From Corinectria fuckeliana (taxonomy: Eukaryota > Ascomycota > Sordariomycetes > Hypocreales > Nectriaceae), in assembly GCA_019137255.1 (NCBI GenBank), contig WPDH01000110.1:1-64000 (forward strand): a DNA stretch of 64,000 nt, written 5' to 3'. Shown here piece after piece: positions 9,750-18,085 of the stretch (the stretch's first letter is position 1; each line of letters opens with the position of its first letter). The notes under the pieces were generated by a model. That model had not been told where the DNA came from, did not search any database, and saw nothing but the letters and a program-made list of their open reading frames with translations. Made by a program: the position numbers and the translations under genes.

Positions 9750-11041
9750 CTAGCCGCGGATGTACTGGCGGGATCGATGGATAAATTTGTTGACGAGACG
9801 AATCGTCCTACCCTCTCCATTGGCACTTCGTGCCCAGACGTAAGCGACCAGCTGGACCAGCTCGGACGGCATGAGGACAGAGAATTTCGGTCTCTCCGTG
9901 ATCCACAGGAGCAACTTCAACTCCCGTACGTCCGTCTCCAGCCGCTGCTCGATAATGGCCTCGACCTCGGTTTCGCAGGCCTTCCGTTCGGCCATGACTG
10001 CGGCAACGTCCCTAGAGTCCTCCAATGCATCACCCAGGAGGGTCGTGGGAACTCGAAGGTAGGGGTCGATGGCAAAGGTCAGGTAGTCTACCAGGGGCAC
10101 AGCTTGGGGCGACTGCATGGTCTTGGACCATTTCTCGATGTCCGCCCAGAGGTCTCGAAGGTACCTCCGAACAGCAGTCTTGTTCCCGTGACTAGGAGGT
10201 CTGAAGCCGAGAACTAAGGCCCGGTCGATCTTGGCCAGAGGGACACCATACTGGGGAACCATGTAGGGGACGGCCGGCTCGGGTAGCTGGTCAAGGTACC
10301 GCCACGATATGCGTATTTCACCAACGAGGATGTTGTTAATGGAGACGAGAGAGTGGTTATCGGGACCATTTACCAGGTACGCGAAGTCCACGGCAGCGGG
10401 CACCTTCAACTCAAACGGGCCTACATCATACGCTCTGTCCGCGAAAATGAGCTTCCACTCTTCGTCCCTCTCATCTAGAGGGGGAAGTTCAGGTGTGTCC
10501 GGATATAGATGGTCATCGTGGGTGAAGCCCCCCGATGGCGGGACATCTGCATTCAACTCCATCCGACGATCGGCGGCCAGCTCGGATTCGATTCGTTTGT
10601 CTTCGAGACTCTGGTAGGCAATGTCGTAGAAAGCCGATCGAGGCGTGGAATTGGACAGCTCGGGCTCGTCCCTCCAAGGCCAAAAGGGTGCTTCGGTATG
10701 ATGTTCAACTAAAAATGGTCAATGCTATGCACCCCGCGGCAAAGTCAATACATACAAAACATCTCCCAGACTTTTTTCTGGAGGTTGTACACAAAGTAGT
10801 CGTAAGGGCATCTGAAATAGCCTGCTGCGTATAATTCTTGGGCCACCCTCGTCTTGGCATCATTCTCGGCGTCCTTTAGACGCGCTGCCGTGTCAAGGTG
10901 AGGGAGGAGCCAGCCGAAGTACGCCAGCATATAATTTTGCCGTTGCTGCTGGGTTGGGTGTTCGCCAACCCAGGCATTCTCGTCGCCAAAGCGGCCGGGA
11001 CGAATGCCGTAGGTGAACCGCTGGGGGTGCTGTCGGCTCAT
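9750..11041 (-). CDS. Two-module protein: module A fused to module B (spliced)
   Basis: Exon 1 (11041-10756) and exon 2 (10708-9750) flank a 47-nt GTATGT...TTTAG intron and encode 414 residues. Residues 1-140 match module A of the 232 gene (HPQRFTYG, WVGEHPT, LAYFGWLLP, WEMFC, then WPWRDEP), and the intron sits at the same codon. Residues from about 175 match the whole 14285 protein (YDVGPFELKVPAAVDFAYLV, a KTMQSPQAVPL motif, SRDVAAVM, QLVAYVWAR). It is therefore a natural fusion of two units that also occur separately. The start ATG has an A at -3 and follows a CACCACC leader as in the other array genes. Its upstream region is shared with the divergent CCHC gene at 11362. No enzymatic motif seen. 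Confidence 0.65.
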
Positions 11042-11361
11042 TCTAACGGTGGTGATGGTCGTTGCGAGGGTGTTGAGGACGACGATTCGGAAACAGAATG
11101 ACTTGAATGCGTTTCCAGGTGTGGAGAACTCCAGGCAAAACAAACGTTGGCTGAGAGGTTCAAGAAAAACGAGGCGGGCCCAAATTGACGTCTGGCGGCA
11201 GCTGTCTTGGACGTCTATAAATAAGAGTCTGGCAGACAGCTGTTAGCTCTACTTGATTTTTGAAACTGTCACTTCACTCTTTCACCTTCATCTCAACTAC
11301 CTCACCACCGAACTCTCGAACACAACCTTCGAACCTTCACCTCAAATCTTGTACCTTAACC
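11042..11361. promoter_or_regulatory. Divergent promoter with CAGCTG sites and TATA box
   Basis: The region separates the minus-strand gene starting at 11041 from the CCHC gene at 11362. GGCGGCAGCTGTC at 11194 and GGCAGACAGCTG at 11231 flank a TATAAATA at 11216-11223. The second site reproduces the GGCAGACAGC unit ends at 1-140. Confidence 0.6.
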
Positions 11362-11997
11362 ATGGCCGAGGAACACACTTCACAGACAGATCAGTCAGAG
11401 ACCACTGTTCTTTGCGGAAACTGTGGTCTCCCTGGACACGAAGTGATTGCGTGCACCAAGGCTCGTGATGATGGCGAAGTCCACGGCTGCGCCTGTTGCA
11501 ACAACCCGGAACACGCTACCGAAAGATGCCGTCACTTCCCAGCAGATGTCGTCAGCCAAGTCGACCTCGTCGTCCGCCAGCGAGGGAACCTGCCTCCGCT
11601 ATCCACTACGAACTGGTATCACTTAGTCCACGAGGCTTTGGCTGATGATCCCATGATGGCCGTACCCGAGAGACTTCCCTGGACCAGCTTCTTTACGCAG
11701 AACGCTATGCGCGATAAGTGCATCAAGAATGATTTGCGCAAGTTGAGGTACCAGGGCGTACCTAACGACAAGCATGTCGACCCCCTGACAAAGGACTGGG
11801 AGTCCGCCCAACGACTTTTTGGGCCAAAGTCTGTCAGGCTGCTTGCTGCAGAGGAGTGGGAGGCCGAGGGCCGTGGGGTTTCCAACTTGCGACCTTCGAG
11901 GTCTTTCCGTCATGTTCCCAACACCGAGATGAAGTTTTTCAAGGAGTATATTGGCAGGAACAAGAAGAAGCTTGTCAAGTGTGGTAGCTCATCCTGA
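11362..11997 (+). CDS. Protein with two CCHC zinc knuckles
   Basis: A single exon encodes 211 residues. Two perfect C-x2-C-x4-H-x4-C knuckles are present: C18-C21-H26-C31 and C43-C46-H51-C56. This is the arrangement seen in retroviral nucleocapsids and in cellular single-stranded RNA/DNA binders such as Gis2/CNBP. The rest (about residues 60-211) is unrelated to Gag as far as I can see. It is mixed charged, with a conserved-looking NWYHLVHEAL helix and a basic RNKKK end. No protease, reverse transcriptase or integrase is adjacent, so it is not an obvious retroelement. A nucleic-acid binding role is inferred. The ATG in ACCATGG was chosen because upstream in-frame codons lie in the leader. Its promoter is shared with the 11041 gene. 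Confidence 0.65.
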   Translation: MAEEHTSQTDQSETTVLCGNCGLPGHEVIACTKARDDGEVHGCACCNNPEHATERCRHFPADVVSQVDLVVRQRGNLPPLSTTNWYHLVHEALADDPMMAVPERLPWTSFFTQNAMRDKCIKNDLRKLRYQGVPNDKHVDPLTKDWESAQRLFGPKSVRLLAAEEWEAEGRGVSNLRPSRSFRHVPNTEMKFFKEYIGRNKKKLVKCGSSS

Positions 11998-12116
11998 GCC
12001 ATTTCCTTTCGGGTGGTCAACAGGCCTGAGCAGCTTTGCGCATAACCCAAAGGTTCGTTTCGCTCCATCATTTTAATCCATTTGTCTATTTACTGACCTT
12101 CAGACGTTTCTAGACT

Positions 12117-12459
12117 ATGCCTGCCAGGCTACGTGATCCGAGCCGTCAGGTTCTCACCAACTCCAACCAACGCTGCGATACTACGAATCCACCCATGACG
12201 CCTCGAGCTGCGATCCCCTGCCCTACGATTTCCAGCGTCCCAACTCACAATGCCCAAACTCACGAGTCCTTGCCTGCGACCCCCGATGTGGACGTTTTTC
12301 TGTTTTCTTGTGAGTACGCCCCTCTCTGTTGACGGCTCTTCTAATCATGCTGCAGGCCTATCTCACCGACCGATTGCGAATGACCATGGTTCTGGCCAGC
12401 TGGGGAGGAAGGACGTTGATGGATGCCATGGCCGATGGTTAATTTACCACTACGCTTAA
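12117..12459 (+). CDS. Possible small spliced gene
   Basis: Exons 12117-12309 and 12356-12459 join in frame over a 46-nt GTGAGT...TGCAG intron to give 98 residues. The composition is Thr/Pro-rich and then basic, with no domain. It lies between the CCHC gene and the conserved 3' flank, so it may instead be 3' UTR or a decayed second exon of that gene. Confidence 0.25.
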
Positions 12460-12479
12460 CATTCCTTTACGAAGAGTGT

Positions 12480-12660
12480 GATGCATCTTAAGGTTCAATC
12501 ACATTGACGTGTCTCAAAGGCTTGCTTCCCAAAACTTGCATTATCGTTGATTCCTCGAGAATATCGCAGCAAACCCGTTTGTGTCAATAATCACTCTCAA
12601 TCCAGACCGTCCACTCCCATCTTCCAAGCCATCCTTCTCCCACCAACCTGGACGTGATTT
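12480..12660 (+). repeat. Conserved 3' cassette flank, copy 2
   Basis: The words TCACATTGACGTGTCTCAAA, GCTTGCTTCC, GAGAATATCGCAGCA and CATCTTCCAAGCCATCC match the flanks downstream of the 14285 gene (TCACATTGAAATGTCTTAAA, GAGAATATCCCAGCA) and of the 232 gene. This ties the CCHC gene to the same cassette family. Confidence 0.65.
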
Positions 12661-12777
12661 GCCCCGTCCTTTTTGCGCTTACCGCCCGAGTATCGTCTTG
12701 TTGTCTGACTGAGCAAAGGCACTGTTAGTATGTCCCCGCTGCCCTGGACGATCAACTTACCTGGACTGCGGAGGCCA

Positions 12778-13389
12778 CTATTTGTGTCGAGCCTTGCGGC
12801 GATCGGTTGGGATTTCGATGTCATTGACTTCATAGTCCCTTCCACGTTTGCCACTTGGATTATGGGGAGGCTCAGTGTACTGCCCCAGTGAACGAGGGTT
12901 CTCGTCCCGACGAGACTCGCGTCGATCGCCTTGCGTGAAGGAACGGGGCACACTCCCTTGCGGCTTCTTGCCCTTGTCACCAGGCTCCGATGTGACGGGA
13001 AGCTCAGTCAAATGGCTTTGAGCTTCTAGAGTCTGAACCGGAGTGGTATGTTCGTCTAGCTCTGGCACCCTGCTGAGCTCGAAGATTCTGGCCAATATGG
13101 GAGGCATCGACTCTAGTGTTGCGAGCACGACAGGTGGCACCTCGGGATAATCTACAATGCCGACTCCAGGCGAGCGCGAATAGACAAGCAAGTGTCTGCA
13201 ACCTCCATCGATGACACTCTAGGCTCTGTCTAATATTGGCTAGGAGCAACTGCGCATACAGACCGGACTGGCGTCTGGGTAGTAGGTGCGAATTATGTCG
13301 TAGGGGACCGAACGGTCTCGCCTGCGGACAATGGCAACCAGGCAGTACTGCACCCTCCGGACAGTTACGGCTGAGCCTTCTTGTTCCAT
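12778..13389 (-). CDS. Hypothetical protein, spliced, possibly degraded
   Basis: The minus frame from the ATG at 13389 reads as protein (VTVRRVQYCLVAIVRRRD, YDIIRTYYPDASP). It meets two stops that a 45-nt intron at 13219-13263 (GTCTGT...CCTAG) would remove in frame. It then continues to 12778 with a charged tail, giving 188 residues. The donor is not canonical, so decay is an equally good explanation. No family recognised. The neighbouring upstream minus frame (13390-13699) may be part of the same ancestral gene. Confidence 0.3.
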
Positions 13390-13699
13390 AAATGACAGAC
13401 TTTATTGCTTGCAGACCCATGCTGTGAAGGAGTATCACCATAGGCCACTTGTTTCTAGCATCTTTCTCAATGTCGTTAGCTATTTTGGCGATGTTAATGC
13501 TATACTTCTGACATGCAGCGTCCACCTGTAGCTCGGCAGCAAGACGGGGGCGCTCTTGACACAGCTCATACAGTGAGTTGTTGGACTTAATGACATTAAT
13601 AAGGCGCAGCTGTGATATGCTTCTAGGCATTAGCTGCCCTGAATTGTCCTGCGATCTGGTAAGCATTATGTATATCAGCTCTAATGCTATAGCACCCAC
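13390..13699 (-). pseudogene. Decayed ORF fragment
   Basis: The minus frame has a protein-like composition (ISQLRLINVIKSNNSLYELC, QERPRLAAELQVDAA, IANDIEKDARNKW). It runs into the AT-rich block at its 5' end and is out of frame with the 12778-13389 gene just after IKSVIYG. A one-step frameshift would join them. I read this as the eroded 5' half of one gene. Confidence 0.3.
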
Positions 13700-13729
13700 A
13701 TCTTAATGCCTTTTAAACACTTTCTGTGA

Positions 13730-14100
13730 TATCTATAACAGGAGAAGATCTTAAAGCTGTTTCTAACCTTTCACTTTATAAACTTTACTATCTGTAAGAA
13801 TATTTATAAATAATAATAGGTAATAATTTACTATCTTAAAGATTAACTCTTAAATCTTATAATAACCTTATCTAAAAGTATTTAAACTGCTTTATAATAT
13901 TAAGACTAGTATTACTTTTAACTATATTTATTTTTTATATTATAGTAACTATAAAACAGTTATAGTAATTAGAGTTGTTTTTATAATAATAAAAGAAAAT
14001 AAGAGTATAAGAGTATAAGGGCATTAAAGAGGCAGGGCATTAAGGCATTATAATAAGAAAATACAGTATGTGTTACAGTAGGTAGAAAGTGAACATTCTT
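13730..14100. repeat. AT-rich, RIP-like tract
   Basis: The tract is almost pure A/T with CA and TG rare, ending in repeated GGGCATTAA(A/G) words. Those words also occur inside the MITE-like elements near 40,470, 55,460 and 60,690, so this may be an older eroded relative. It abuts the CAGCTG promoter of the 14285 gene. Confidence 0.5.
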
Positions 14101-14134
14101 AGGAAAATAATACGCGGCCAGAATGGCAGCAGGG

Positions 14135-14284
14135 GCAGCTGGCGGCAGCTGTCAGGTTGTTTAGACTGCGTTTTTCACACCAGCAGACAGCTGGTGGTAA
14201 CTATAAAATAACCAGAAGGGCTAGGTTCCTCCGACTTCTGTACATTACACAACCATCACCATCACCACCACCATTACCACCACC
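14135..14284 (+). promoter_or_regulatory. CAGCTG promoter of the 14285 gene
   Basis: GGGGCAGCTGGCGGCAGCTG at 14133-14152 and GCAGACAGCTGGTGG at 14182 bracket the same spacer (CAGGTTGTTT...CGTTT) found in the 70-bp units at 1-140. A TATAAAATAA near 14201 and a CACCACCACCATTACC-type leader follow. Confidence 0.65.
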
Positions 14285-15088
14285 ATGGGTCCACCATACC
14301 CCCAAATGTATCCCGACGAGCCGCCGCAGCCTCCCTTAAAAGAAAGGGAGGAGGCCTGGGAGAATATTTTCCCCGGCCAGGCCTACGACATTGGCCCATT
14401 TGAGCTCAAGGTACCTGCCAACGTCGACTTCGAGTATCTCGTAACTGGCACTGGGAACCGAGCTCTGTCCTCTCGCGATGGCAAAGACCTGCTCGACCGG
14501 TGCATGGTCTCATGGCGATACCTGGCAAAGGTGCCTGCAAAGGCCACGAGTTACACCGTTCCCAAGGACGCCCGTCTGGCCAAGGTCGACCGATCTTTGG
14601 CCATTGGCTTCAGGCCTCGCGAACGGTCCGCCCATAATTACTTTGATGTCCGCCATAAGGCAAATCTTACGCAACTTAGACGCCTGTGGTTGAGAGTCGA
14701 GGCATGGTCCGAGACCATGCAGTCTCCACAGGCCGTGCCACTCACGGACTTCTTGCGAGTTGAGTTGCATGGTTACCGGACCGTCCCCAAGGTCGGTCTG
14801 AGTAGCCCATCAGAAGACTCCAGGGACGTGGCTGCGGTCATGACTGCTCGCAAAGCATGCGAAAGGCAGGTCGCTGCCATCCTCGCGAAGAAGCACGAGG
14901 GGCTCGTGCGAGAACTAGAGTTGCGTCTGTGGGTTGTGGACCGGGGAGACTCCATCCTCTGCCTGTCTGAACGACTTCAGCTCGTTGCGTACGTATGGGC
15001 AAGAGACGCCCTTTTTCTTGAGATCGCTCAGGTGAACGCCCTGGTGGTCAATTCCTGCAAGCACTTCCAGCAGATGGGCGCTCGCTGA
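14285..15088 (+). CDS. Module-B protein
   Basis: A single exon encodes 267 residues. From residue 10 on, the protein aligns with the C-terminal half of the two-module 11041(-) product (YDIGPFELKVPANVDFEYLV, SWRYL, AKVDRSLAIGFRP, ETMQSPQAVPL, SRDVAAVM, QLVAYVWAR). Its first residues, MGPPYPQ, instead resemble the start of the 232 gene (MGPPHPQ), and promoter and leader are also those of the 232 gene. The gene is thus a chimera: 232-type 5' end, module B body, then a 232-type 3' flank. No catalytic motif, membrane segment or signal peptide is visible. Function unknown. Confidence 0.65.
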   Translation: MGPPYPQMYPDEPPQPPLKEREEAWENIFPGQAYDIGPFELKVPANVDFEYLVTGTGNRALSSRDGKDLLDRCMVSWRYLAKVPAKATSYTVPKDARLAKVDRSLAIGFRPRERSAHNYFDVRHKANLTQLRRLWLRVEAWSETMQSPQAVPLTDFLRVELHGYRTVPKVGLSSPSEDSRDVAAVMTARKACERQVAAILAKKHEGLVRELELRLWVVDRGDSILCLSERLQLVAYVWARDALFLEIAQVNALVVNSCKHFQQMGAR

Positions 15089-15099
15089 ATGTCCTCAAC

Positions 15100-15555
15100 A
15101 AGCGAGAAAATATCACGCACGTTTCTAGTATGTCTGGAACCTTCCTTTTCTATCGCTTGACTAACAAATTCTCAAAGACAAGTGGACAACAAGACTAATG
15201 CGACTGATCGTACACCCTAACGACCGCCTAAAAGACCGACCGAACAACCGACACAATATGGCGTGGAGGTTAGAGGACACATGATTTTGGGGCCAGGGAC
15301 ACAATAATTTACCGTTGCGCATCACGTTTGATAAATTTTCCTTCGCGGGGAGTTCAATAAATTGTGCAACAAAGGTCCGGTCACATTGAAATGTCTTAAA
15401 CGCTTGCTTCCTGTATTTGAAGTATCATCGCCTAATCCTAGCCCAACCCGACATCTGACTTGAAGTATCATTGACTTCCCGACGAGAATATCCCAGCATA
15501 CCCGACTTACGTCGTGTCAACAACCACGCCCGCTCTAACACCATCCACCCAGTCT
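15100..15555 (+). repeat. Conserved 3' cassette flank, copy 3
   Basis: The first part matches the flank of the 232 gene (GTATGTCTGG, TTGACTAACAAA, GACCGACCGAACAACCGAC, CAGGGACACAATAAT). The second part matches the flank of the CCHC gene (CACATTGAAATGTCTTAAA, GAATATCCCAGCA, GTGTCAACAA). It is the most complete copy and ends where the helicase-like gene ends on the other strand. Confidence 0.65.
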
Positions 15556-15565
15556 GTCCAGATAT

Positions 15566-17695
15566 CTAGGCAGTCCCTCGACATTCATCGTGGTTACTCC
15601 CTAAATCATACCGAGTGGTGATACTTCCCACATAACCTGGTCCAAGCCAGGTGACCCCTTCGCAAAAATGCGCCCACGGGATCCAGTTCCAGTCGGAAAT
15701 AATCGTGAGCCCATCCTTGGACTCACGAGTCGCCTTAGTATAAAACCCGATGATGGGGTCACCGTTGCTTTGGGCCTGGATTTCTTTCCAGTCGACGAGG
15801 TTGCCGACTATCGACGTGAAGAACAAAGGCTGGTGCGATACAAGATCGACCATTCCAATCGTCTGGCTTTCTGTGATAAGAACTGCCGCCATTTGATGAA
15901 TGAAGGCACGGGTGGCGGCCCTATAAATGATGGCCATCTCCTTGTTCCTTGGCACCGGGGTCCCAGTCATCGACCACCCACCACCGGGCGACATCTTCTG
16001 TTCGAGCTCGGTTGTCAGCGCCTGGACCTTGAACGCAAAGGCCTTGTCGAAGAACAGACATTCCCCAAGTAGTTCGATCTTGGCTGCGTTCTCGTGCAAT
16101 ATGATTTGGTCAACTTGACGGAACATCATCTCTGCCTTCTGAAAGAGGGTCAAAACCATCCAAAGCGTGCCCGTGTACGCCACGCGTTGCATGATGCCCT
16201 CGAGCTTGAGACCACGAACGTCCTCCAACGTGACGTCGGAGGCGTACAACAGATTGTTGATGCCGATCTTGACTATGGCCGCCACCTGGGCCTTGGCATA
16301 AGAAACAAGGGATGTGGTCGGTATGATTGACAAAAACTGCGCCATGGATGGGTTATGGCCTACCAGGTCCAGCGTCTCGAGGAAGACAGTTCGCGAAGGC
16401 TCGTCGAGCCCAATTCTGTACCGATCTTCGGCGTCAATGCGCAAGATACCCGTCGTAATGAGTTGACTCTTGACCTGGCCCGCAGCCATTAGGTCTACCT
16501 TGCACATGGTAGACACCACCCACCGCAAATCGGCTGACCAGTGTCGAAAACGAGCCACGCCGACGATCAAGGCCGCCATCTGGCCACACGCTGCATCCAT
16601 TCGACGAGGCCGTTGCTCAGCCTCGTCCAATTCGCCGTCCTCGAGGTACAGGAAGACTTTGCCTGGAGCAAGGTCGGTGCGCTTCGCCCACAATAGCTGC
16701 TCTCGAAGCTCCGACCCGCTTAGCTTGAGGTTGACGTGAACCACCTGGCTGGTCTGGCGATCAAAGATGGCTCGTCGACGACTGTTTCCCACAACAATGT
16801 GCAAGTAGTCAGACCCAGTGAGCCTCCCGGCCATTCGGGTCCCTGCGCGCAGACACAGCATGTACGGATAATGTCCTATGCCACTCCAGCACAGGCGGGG
16901 AAGCTTGTCGTCCACGTAGTCCACGGCCCACCCATCAGGCGCGTCAGGAACATTATCAAGAAAGCATATCGCCGTATGCCTCTCCCCCCCTAGGTCCTTG
17001 ACCATGTTGGCCATTGCCAGGAACGCGTCCTGCTTCCCCACAGGAACGATTGTTGCAGCGGGCCCATTGATGTTGTCGATAGGTCCAAGAGTGAATTCCT
17101 TAACACTCACGCCTTCTCGGGCGTTGAAGAGGGCATTGACCATGGGGAGGATAGGTTCCCACGACAGAGTGAGTACTCTGGTTGCCGCATGGACGAGAGA
17201 CGCCGTGCTGGTGGCCCACGTGAGTGTTGCGCCCAGAGCGATAGTGAACTCGACCGACATGTCAAGCTCGACGTCGAGGATCACCAACACCTTGCGCGGG
17301 AGCTGGCCTTTCTTCCAGCCCGAAGGCTGCGAAGTTTCCCCCGCCGGGGCTGTGTTGGACTTGAGCATCTGCAGAAGCTTCCCATGGGTGAATGTCTGCA
17401 GCTCGAACATGGGCTTCTTGGGCAGTCGTCTTTCTCGTGCCGCGAACCATTTGCCCTCTAAGCGCTTCACAGTTTCCACGTGCTTGTAGTCAGCTGTGGC
17501 ATGAACCACGAGCATATCTGGACAGCGTACGGCGAGAGCTTCCCACAGACCAAAGGGTAGATGTGTGCTCTTTCCACAAGCCGCTGGCCCCTGAGCATGG
17601 CCAAACTTGACGTCTGGCGAGCGCTCGGCGTTGGCGTCGGGTTGTGCCCAATCGGCGATGGCTTCCAGCGATGGCAACCAGGCGGGTGGCTCCAT
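15566..17695 (-). CDS. Divergent DEAH-like superfamily 2 helicase
   Basis: A single exon encodes 709 residues. Motifs in order: Walker A GPAACGKST (36-44), a motif-Ib-like THGKLLQML (about 103-111), motif II DVEL in place of DEAH (141-144) followed by the D-x4-F spacing of DEAH proteins, motif III ATST (161-164), motif IV-like AICFLDN (about 242-248), and a motif VI-like RAGTRMAGR (283-291) in place of QRxGRxGR. A ratchet-like helical region follows (LETLDLVG, MAQFLSIIP). Walker A is intact, but the motif II glutamate is shifted to position 3 of the tetrapeptide and one motif VI arginine is missing. ATPase activity is therefore uncertain. The fold is closest to DEAH/RHA RNA helicases, and a viral-type SF2 origin is an alternative. 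The gene diverges from the module-C gene at 18086 across a CAGCTG cluster. Confidence 0.6.
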   Translation of the reverse strand: MEPPAWLPSLEAIADWAQPDANAERSPDVKFGHAQGPAACGKSTHLPFGLWEALAVRCPDMLVVHATADYKHVETVKRLEGKWFAARERRLPKKPMFELQTFTHGKLLQMLKSNTAPAGETSQPSGWKKGQLPRKVLVILDVELDMSVEFTIALGATLTWATSTASLVHAATRVLTLSWEPILPMVNALFNAREGVSVKEFTLGPIDNINGPAATIVPVGKQDAFLAMANMVKDLGGERHTAICFLDNVPDAPDGWAVDYVDDKLPRLCWSGIGHYPYMLCLRAGTRMAGRLTGSDYLHIVVGNSRRRAIFDRQTSQVVHVNLKLSGSELREQLLWAKRTDLAPGKVFLYLEDGELDEAEQRPRRMDAACGQMAALIVGVARFRHWSADLRWVVSTMCKVDLMAAGQVKSQLITTGILRIDAEDRYRIGLDEPSRTVFLETLDLVGHNPSMAQFLSIIPTTSLVSYAKAQVAAIVKIGINNLLYASDVTLEDVRGLKLEGIMQRVAYTGTLWMVLTLFQKAEMMFRQVDQIILHENAAKIELLGECLFFDKAFAFKVQALTTELEQKMSPGGGWSMTGTPVPRNKEMAIIYRAATRAFIHQMAAVLITESQTIGMVDLVSHQPLFFTSIVGNLVDWKEIQAQSNGDPIIGFYTKATRESKDGLTIISDWNWIPWAHFCEGVTWLGPGYVGSITTRYDLGSNHDECRGTA

Positions 17696-18085
17696 GTTGA
17701 GCTTCGAAGGTGAATGATGTTTGTTGAATCTTCCAGCTGGTCAGCAACTGCTTTCGATGTGATGGGGCTTCTCAGAGATGACGAGTGTTACCTGCTAGGA
17801 ACTGACCACGAGTTGTTTGTTCATGCGAAAATTGCTGCTGCGAAAACAAATGAACGTACGTACTGTTATGTTCAATGCAGTGCCGTTAGTAGCTCAGCTT
17901 TCTAAGGCAGTTTTAGGGGTTTCGCACCGCCAGCTGTCTGCCGGCTGTCTGCCAGCTGTCTGCCATTACTTGTGTTTTAACCTAAGTAGAGACACGCGCT
18001 TGACAACACACCTCAAACACCATCACCACTTCACATTCCGAATCTCCAGCACACCACCACTCGCCACTCATCGAACCTCACCACC
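17696..18085. promoter_or_regulatory. Divergent promoter with triple CAGCTG-type cluster
   Basis: At 17928-17964, CGCCAGCTGTCTGCC is followed by GGCTGTCTGCC and CAGCTGTCTGCC, three units about 11-12 bp apart, i.e. on one face of the helix. The region lies between the helicase-like gene (minus) and the module-C gene (plus) and is the clearest copy of the shared motif. Confidence 0.65.
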
